A DNA stretch of 11,067 bases from Anaerolineaceae bacterium. GTDB lineage: Bacteria > Chloroflexota > Anaerolineae > Anaerolineales > Anaerolineaceae. Made by a program: the position numbers and the translations under genes. Positions 6,601-11,067 of this stretch are shown piece after piece; positions within the stretch are counted from its first letter, which is position 1, and each line of letters begins with the position of its first letter. The notes under the pieces are model-generated. The model ran no database searches. It was not told the DNA's origin and saw nothing but the letters and a program-made list of their open reading frames with translations. The stretch covers positions 1 to 11,067 of the forward strand of contig WOZA01000016.1 of NCBI GenBank assembly GCA_011620505.1, in the 5' to 3' direction.

Positions 6601-8283
6601 ATGAACGAGCAAACACAACCCATTCTGACCTTGCTGCGCGAAGTTCCGCTTTTCAGTGGGCTTACTATTGAGGAGTTGGAGCGTTTAAGTGGAGAGTTCA
6701 TCATGGTTGAACTTCCGAAAGGTGAGATGCTCTATCGAATCCAGGAAGCTACTGACGGGCTTTTCGTGATTGATACGGGTCAGCTGGAGCTGCTGGATGA
6801 GAATGGGAAGCAACTTGAAATTCTCAAACATGGAGAAGTTGTTGGCACAGAAGCCCTGAATTACCTCCCCACCCGTCAGAAAACAGTAACGGCACTTACA
6901 GATTCGCGGGTCTACTTCCTCCCCAACAAACAGATCCAGGCCTTATATGCTGAGGTACCGACTTTTAAAGAAACGGCCTCCATACTGTTTAACAGTGTTC
7001 GCCTGGCGTCTCACATTCCTATGACCTGGCTTGAACCGGGTGAAAAGATTTACCTGATGGCACGCAAACACCCGGTTTTTCTTTTGTTCCGATCTCTTCC
7101 GCCCATTGCTGCCTTTGCCGTTATCTGGTTTGTGATGGTGCTTTTAAGTTCACAGTATGCCGTCTGGTCGCTGGCAGGATTGGTCATTGGTTTTATCTTT
7201 TGCTTACTCTGGCTGGTTTGGAACATCAATAACTGGGCAAATGATTTCTACCTCATCACCTCCAACAGGATGGTCTGGGTGGAGCATGTTACTGGATTCT
7301 ATGAAAGTCGCCAGGAGGCTCCGCTGAGCACACTGCTCTCAGTTGGCATTAAAACTTCCCAACTGGGACATTTTCTGGGTTATTCGGATGTCATTGTCCG
7401 CACCTACATCGGCGATATTCGTTTTGAGCGCGTAGCCCATGCCCGCACGATCGGCAAGCTGATCGAGGCAAACTGGGCACGCGGGAAGCGCACTGATCTT
7501 GAATTGGACGCCCGTGAGATCCGGAAGGCGCTGCGCCAGAAATTCGGAAAAGAAGCAGAGGATATCACTGCCAAGGATTTACAAGCTGAATTAGGAGTGG
7601 TTGAACAGGCGCCAAGAGAGGTCAACTTTTTCCAGTGGTTGTTCTCAGATTTTATTCGGATACGCCATGAGGTTGGCGGCACGATCACCTATCGAAAACA
7701 CTGGCTCATCCTGCTGCAGAAGATCGTTTTGCCGCTCATGGTGCTGATATTATCCGTTATCTTCGTAGTCGCGATCATCACTCATAACCTGACCCAGGTG
7801 GATTACACCATGGGCCTGGTTGCTGGCTATTTCCTGGTCTTTGTGGCAGCCGGACTTCTGGTCTATCAGTATGTTGACTGGCGCAATGACCTCTTTCAGC
7901 TGACTCCGAACCAGGTGATCGATATTGATCGGAAACCATTCGGCCGCGAATCGCGCCGTTCTGCTCCCCTGGAGAATATCCTGAGCATTGAGTACGAACG
8001 GCGGGGACTCATCCCCATGCTTTTTAACTATGGCACGGTCTACATCCGGATCGGTAACGCCCAGCTGACTTTTAATGACGTCTATCAGCCATCGGCTGTG
8101 CAGCAGGACATTTTCACGAGGATGAGGCAGCATGCCCAGGAAAGTGATAAACGCGCTACAATGCTCGAGCGGGAACGCGTCGCCCAGTGGTTCAAGGTGT
8201 TCCAGGAAGAGGCTGCCCAAGGTTTGACATTGCCGCCGCAATCCGAGCCAACGCGTCCGATTAAGGCTGAGACCCCGAATTAG
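6601..8283 (+). CDS. Crp-like cyclic-nucleotide-binding fold fused to two TM2-bPH modules
   Basis: The 560-residue protein starts with a Crp-like effector fold (about 8-125; VPLFSGLTIEELERL is typical). No helix-turn-helix follows. Instead come two membrane helices (about 157-182 and 186-207), a bacterial PH (bPH_2/YdbS-like) domain (about 211-285), a polar linker (about 290-360), two more helices (about 366-393 and 402-424) and a second bPH domain (about 426-508). The copies share WxND(F/L)xx(I/L)TxN and APLxxxLS, about 215 residues apart, so the module is duplicated. In the phosphate-binding cassette GTEALNYLPTRQKT (82-95), the usual Glu is Thr83, Arg92 is kept and Ser/Ala are Gln/Lys. Nucleotide binding is therefore doubtful. 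A membrane-surface sensor or scaffold facing the cytoplasm is a guess. The ATG at 6601 is preferred over TTG 6595; no clear ribosome site exists. The gene stands alone between a terminator and a promoter. Confidence 0.85.
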   Translation: MNEQTQPILTLLREVPLFSGLTIEELERLSGEFIMVELPKGEMLYRIQEATDGLFVIDTGQLELLDENGKQLEILKHGEVVGTEALNYLPTRQKTVTALTDSRVYFLPNKQIQALYAEVPTFKETASILFNSVRLASHIPMTWLEPGEKIYLMARKHPVFLLFRSLPPIAAFAVIWFVMVLLSSQYAVWSLAGLVIGFIFCLLWLVWNINNWANDFYLITSNRMVWVEHVTGFYESRQEAPLSTLLSVGIKTSQLGHFLGYSDVIVRTYIGDIRFERVAHARTIGKLIEANWARGKRTDLELDAREIRKALRQKFGKEAEDITAKDLQAELGVVEQAPREVNFFQWLFSDFIRIRHEVGGTITYRKHWLILLQKIVLPLMVLILSVIFVVAIITHNLTQVDYTMGLVAGYFLVFVAAGLLVYQYVDWRNDLFQLTPNQVIDIDRKPFGRESRRSAPLENILSIEYERRGLIPMLFNYGTVYIRIGNAQLTFNDVYQPSAVQQDIFTRMRQHAQESDKRATMLERERVAQWFKVFQEEAAQGLTLPPQSEPTRPIKAETPN

Positions 8284-8287
8284 CAGT

Positions 8288-8316
8288 CGGGTTGTAGTTA
8301 AACCGTTCTTTCTTAT
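8288..8316 (+). terminator. Weak terminator candidate after the cNMP-fold/bPH gene
   Basis: CGGGTT (8288-8293) can pair with AAACCG (8300-8305) with one internal mismatch around a 6-base loop, followed by a T-rich but interrupted tract TTCTTTCTTATT. The stem is short and imperfect, so this is a low-confidence call. Confidence 0.22.
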
Positions 8317-8363
8317 TCCTGCAATGGTTCAGCGCTAACCCAGGATCACCCTTATCCACCGGT

Positions 8364-8392
8364 TTGAATCCAGTTCTGCCTTAAGGTAGAAT
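8364..8392 (+). promoter_or_regulatory. Sigma70-like promoter for def-recF operon
   Basis: TTGAAT (8364-8369) and TAGAAT (8387-8392) are separated by exactly 17 bases, matching the housekeeping consensus at 4/6 and 5/6 positions. Transcription would start at about 8399, giving a leader of about 19 bases that contains GGAG at 8410-8413, just before the def ATG at 8418. An imperfect palindrome, GGTTcAGCGCTAACC (8326-8340), lies upstream of the -35 and could be a binding site, but it has no known match. Confidence 0.6.
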
Positions 8393-8417
8393 ATCCTAAA
8401 ATACTGGATGGAGATTT

Positions 8418-8927
8418 ATGGCTATTTTAGACATTGTGACCTTTCCGGAGCCTTCTCTGAGGCTCAAGGCGAAGCAGGTCACCAAATTTGATACAGAACT
8501 GCAAACACTTGTTGATAACATGTTTGAGACCTTGCGTGCTGCTCCGGGTGTGGGGCTGGCAGCCCCTCAAATTGGCGAATCCCTACGCCTGGTGGTGGTG
8601 GAATACACTGAAGACGAGGATGAAAACGCCAAGCCAAAAAAGTATGTCCTGGTCAATCCAGAGATCATCAAGCGCTCCGAAGAAATGGTAACCGATGTTG
8701 AAGGCTGCCTTTCACTGCCCGGCCTGGCTGGCAGAGTTGAACGCCACCAGGCGGTGACCGTAAAAGCCAAAAATCGCTTTGGCAAGCCGCTGAAGATCGA
8801 AGCGGAAGGCTGGCTTGCGCGTATTTTCCAGCATGAGATTGATCACCTCGATGGGGTGCTCTACATTGATAGGGCTGAAGAAGTATATGAACTGACTCCT
8901 GAGGAAGCTGAACAGATTACGGATTAA
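8418..8927 (+). CDS. def: Peptide deformylase
   Basis: This metalloenzyme removes the N-formyl group from nascent proteins at the ribosome exit. All three family motifs are present in the 169 residues: GVGLAAPQIG (44-53), EGCLSLPG (95-102) with metal ligand Cys97, and HEIDH (139-143) with ligands His139 and His143 and catalytic Glu140, in the context QHEIDHLDGVLY. The start begins MAILDIVTFPEPSLR, as expected for the family, with GGAG 4 bases upstream. An acidic insert, EDEDENAKPKK (65-75), lies between motifs 1 and 2, a place where length varies in the family. The C-terminal extension after the third motif is short and acidic. The stop codon overlaps the recF start by one base (TAATG), so the two are cotranscribed and coupled. 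No fmt is in the window. Confidence 0.97.
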   Translation: MAILDIVTFPEPSLRLKAKQVTKFDTELQTLVDNMFETLRAAPGVGLAAPQIGESLRLVVVEYTEDEDENAKPKKYVLVNPEIIKRSEEMVTDVEGCLSLPGLAGRVERHQAVTVKAKNRFGKPLKIEAEGWLARIFQHEIDHLDGVLYIDRAEEVYELTPEEAEQITD

Positions 8928-10132
8928 TGTACCTCACCCGGCTATCCCTGACGAACTACCGCATTTTCTCCCGCCTGGAACTGGATTTCCCCAGGCGGGT
9001 GATTTTATTCACCGGCCAAAATGCCCAGGGGAAGACATCCATCCTTGAGGCGGTTGCTTACCTCGCTAACCTCTCCTCCATCTCAACTGCCAACGACCGT
9101 CAGTTGATGAATTTTTATGCTCCCAATGAGCCAATCACGGTTGCTCGCATTCTTGGCGAATTTGTGCGTGCAGGTCGCCGTCAAACAATCGAAGTTCGCC
9201 TGATCCAGGACGCAGCGACCAATCCTGCCAACCCACGATTTTCCAAGCAAGTGCTGCTCGATGGCGTGAAGAAACGCATTTCTGACGTCTACGGTCAGTT
9301 CAACGCAGTTACCTTTTTGCCCCAGATGTCCCGGGTCATTGAAGGTACTCCTGCAGACAGGCGCCAATATTTCGACGAGATCCTTTCGCAGGTGGAACCC
9401 GGTTATTCACGTCATCTTTCCGCCTACACCAAAGCACTGGCGCAACGGAATGCCCTTCTTAAAACCCTGGCAGAAGTGGGTGGGGATAAAGCCCAGCTTG
9501 AACCCTGGGATGAATTGCTCGCGAGGCACGGCTCTTTGATAATGCACGCTCGAATCCTCGCCCTGGCTGCGCTTGAAAAACAGGCGATCCCCATCCACCA
9601 GCGGTTGACCCGCGATCTTGAGATCCTGCAGTTCCAATATCAACCTTCGTATGAACCGCTCAAAAAGCCTGCTGGTCAGATGGCACTTCCCGTGCAAACA
9701 ACCCTGGATCGTACAGGTATCAGTGCCGAAGAACTTGAGCGCGGAATCCTGACAGCCCTAAAACAGTGTTACCATGCGGATATCCAGCGCTGCCAGACCA
9801 GCATCGGTCCGCACCGCGATGAAGTCCGCTTTTTGAGTAATCAAATCGACCTGGAAGATTTTGGTTCGCGCGGGCAGACCCGCACTGCCCTGCTGACGCT
9901 CAAATTCGCCGAGGTGGCTTGGATGAAGCAGCGCACAGGGGAATGGCCGGTTTTGCTGCTGGATGAAATTATGGCCGAACTTGATCCGCAACGACGTAAG
10001 GATCTTCTTTCCGTGGTGGGTCAGGTGGAACAGGCGTTTCTTACCGCCACAGACCTCGATATGTTCACTCCGGAGTTTGTGCATGAGCATGAGGTCTGGC
10101 AAGTGAACCAGGGTATTGTCACACGATCATGA
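8927..10132 (+). CDS. recF: DNA replication and repair protein RecF
   Basis: RecF is an SMC-like ABC ATPase that, with RecO and RecR, loads RecA at gaps in DNA. The protein has 401 residues, slightly longer than the usual 360-380. It begins MYLTRLSLTNYRIFS, the standard start. GQNAQGKT (30-37) is Walker A. EGTPADRRQYFDEIL (139-153) and YTKALAQRNALLK (167-179) are the conserved RecF arm. GPHRDE (294-299) precedes the ABC signature SRGQTRT (314-320), and LLLDEIMAELD (343-353) is Walker B plus D-loop, with Asp-Glu where Asp-Asp is common in RecF. The start overlaps the def stop by one base with no close ribosome site, so reinitiation is likely. The gene is not next to dnaA, dnaN or gyrB here, unlike the arrangement in many bacteria. 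The end overlaps the next gene by 4 bases. Confidence 0.95.
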   Translation: MYLTRLSLTNYRIFSRLELDFPRRVILFTGQNAQGKTSILEAVAYLANLSSISTANDRQLMNFYAPNEPITVARILGEFVRAGRRQTIEVRLIQDAATNPANPRFSKQVLLDGVKKRISDVYGQFNAVTFLPQMSRVIEGTPADRRQYFDEILSQVEPGYSRHLSAYTKALAQRNALLKTLAEVGGDKAQLEPWDELLARHGSLIMHARILALAALEKQAIPIHQRLTRDLEILQFQYQPSYEPLKKPAGQMALPVQTTLDRTGISAEELERGILTALKQCYHADIQRCQTSIGPHRDEVRFLSNQIDLEDFGSRGQTRTALLTLKFAEVAWMKQRTGEWPVLLLDEIMAELDPQRRKDLLSVVGQVEQAFLTATDLDMFTPEFVHEHEVWQVNQGIVTRS

Positions 10133-10572
10133 AGAACAAAGAATTCGCCAGGCTGCTTTTACCCCGAGTGCTGATCTTTTTGGTCCTGGCGATGAACCTC
10201 CAATGCGCCTTCGCTTATATTTTTAATCCCCTGCCGTATGTGGCGCCCTTTGAACTTACTGGCGAGCCTGGGCGTGCGGCAGTCATCGGAATTGGCATAT
10301 TGTTCGTAATGTGGCAGGTGCCTTATGTGTTTGCTCTTGTCCACCCCCAGCGTAATCGCCGTTCCCTGCTCGAAGCCAATCTGATGCAGGGGATAGGGCT
10401 GGCGGGTGAGACGCTGCTGCTGCGCTCCATCCCAGAAGCCTATGCTTCATTGAGGGCATCCATTTTGAGGTTTGTTATCTTTGATGCTGTTGGGCTCCTC
10501 TTACTTCTTATCGCACTTATCTATATCTTTAAACTTCTGAAATCCGAGACAGGAGAATCCCATGCTGACTAA
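10129..10572 (+). CDS. Small membrane protein of unknown function
   Basis: I do not recognise a named family. The 147 residues hold three clear hydrophobic segments, at about 11-33, 49-71 and 111-137, plus a moderately hydrophobic stretch at about 84-100. Between the first two lies PYVAPFELTGEPGRAAVIG (36-54), and IGILFVMWQVPY (55-66) follows. This looks conserved rather than random and resembles unnamed Chloroflexota membrane proteins by recall only. A cluster of Arg (HPQRNRR, 72-78) after the second helix suggests a cytoplasmic loop. The start codon overlaps the recF stop (ATGA), and the end overlaps the next gene by 11 bases, so it is translated within the def-recF transcript. Nothing in the sequence gives a function; a role with the nitroreductase is only suggested by the overlap. 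Confidence 0.8.
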   Translation: MKNKEFARLLLPRVLIFLVLAMNLQCAFAYIFNPLPYVAPFELTGEPGRAAVIGIGILFVMWQVPYVFALVHPQRNRRSLLEANLMQGIGLAGETLLLRSIPEAYASLRASILRFVIFDAVGLLLLLIALIYIFKLLKSETGESHAD

Positions 10573-11067
10573 CCTGTTAATAAAAAGCCGATCTTATCGT
10601 CGTTTTGATGAATCTATCAAAATTCCCCTGGAAACCCTTCGCGATCTGGTCGACGCCACCCGTTATTGCCCCTCGGCAGCGAATCGCCAACCGTTAAAAT
10701 ATCGCCTGGTCTACGAAACCACCGAAACCGCCCGGGTTTTTGATTGTCTGAAGTTTGCTGCATACCTCCGCGATTGGTCCGGACCAGCCGAGGGTGAAAG
10801 ACCCACCGCTTACATTGTTGTTTTAGGCGATGAAACCATCAGCAAATTTTCGGAAGTAGATGCGGGAATTGCCATGCAGACCATTCTGCTGCGCGCCACA
10901 GAACTGGGCTTTGGGGGATGTATACTCGCATCCGTTCAGCGTGAAAAGGTACGCGAAATTCTGGCTCTGGATGAACGCTTTAAAATTGGCTATGTGATTG
11001 CGTTGGGAAAACCTGCCGAAGTATGCCTGATCGAACCGCTTGGACCGGATGGTGACATTAAGTACTA
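10562..11067 (+). CDS. Nitroreductase family protein, C-terminus cut by window edge
   Basis: 168 codons plus two bases (TA) are visible. The frame is still open, and the last codon could be Tyr or a stop. Family members of this type usually run some 15-20 residues further, so the gene probably continues. The FMN-binding start IKSRSYRRFDESI (7-19) has the Arg pair typical of nitroreductases, and PSAANRQPLKY (37-47) is the second flavin-binding motif. The region around 115-125 (LGFGGCILASV) is the third, and the segment ending ALGKPAE (147-153) closes the fold. Members are FMN-dependent oxidoreductases, usually dimeric and cytoplasmic, and the natural substrate cannot be told. The ATG at 10562 has AGGAG at 10551-10555 with 6-base spacing, the best ribosome site in this operon. 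It overlaps the end of the membrane protein gene by 11 bases. Confidence 0.9.
   Translation, partial: MLTNLLIKSRSYRRFDESIKIPLETLRDLVDATRYCPSAANRQPLKYRLVYETTETARVFDCLKFAAYLRDWSGPAEGERPTAYIVVLGDETISKFSEVDAGIAMQTILLRATELGFGGCILASVQREKVREILALDERFKIGYVIALGKPAEVCLIEPLGPDGDIKY

Noticed and set aside
7750..8241. A 163-codon minus-strand frame inside the cNMP-fold/bPH gene
   Set aside because: It is antisense to the second TM-bPH module and reads as a shadow, with no start signal.
8326..8340. Imperfect palindrome GGTTcAGCGCTAACC
   Set aside because: It needs one bulged base, matches no known operator I can name, and has no second copy. It is mentioned only in the def promoter entry.
8352..8360. TTATCCACC, 8 of 9 matches to a DnaA box, upstream of def-recF
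   Set aside because: It is the only such match noticed, with no box cluster, AT-rich element or dnaA/dnaN nearby. A single near match is likely chance and does not show an origin.

Overview
The window looks like ordinary chromosomal DNA of an anaerobic member of the Chloroflexota, most probably class Anaerolineae. That placement is inference from protein style and gene content: a ruvB-queA pair, a UVR-type ClpC, a DPM-type glycosyltransferase, a cNMP-domain/bPH membrane fusion, def directly coupled to recF, and a nitroreductase. No rRNA or marker comparison was possible. No tRNA, rRNA, CRISPR array, insertion sequence, integrase or phage gene was seen. The density is high, with no gap above about 135 bases.

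Layout. Positions 1-855 (+) hold the C-terminal part of a multi-pass membrane protein, probably a GT-C type glycosyltransferase. It converges with a complete GT2 polyprenyl-phosphate glycosyltransferase on the minus strand (852-1808), and the two stop codons overlap inside one TTAA. An 82-base divergent region carries a perfect TATAAT on each strand. It separates the GT2 gene from ruvB (1891-2934), which appears to be leaderless, followed 9 bases later by queA (2944-3963). A 111-base gap with a perfect 8-bp inverted repeat precedes clpC (4075-6540), which ends at a strong intrinsic terminator (6550-6586). Fourteen bases after the terminator begins a 560-residue fusion of a Crp-like cyclic-nucleotide-binding domain with two copies of a 'two-TM plus bacterial PH' module (6601-8283). 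A 134-base gap with a good sigma70-like promoter leads into a tightly coupled run: def (8418-8927), recF (8927-10132), a small membrane protein of unknown function (10129-10572) and a nitroreductase that runs off the window edge (10562 onward).

How they fit together. The two genes at the left edge make a plausible donor/acceptor pair: GT2 loads a sugar on a lipid carrier and a GT-C enzyme uses it outside the membrane. ruvB (Holliday junction migration) and recF (gap repair) are DNA-repair genes in separate units. queA makes the queuosine precursor in tRNA. clpC is protein quality control and def removes the formyl group from nascent proteins. The piece with the least known biology is the cNMP-fold/bPH fusion, whose nucleotide pocket looks degenerate. 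I do not see a new defence, mobile or biosynthetic system here.
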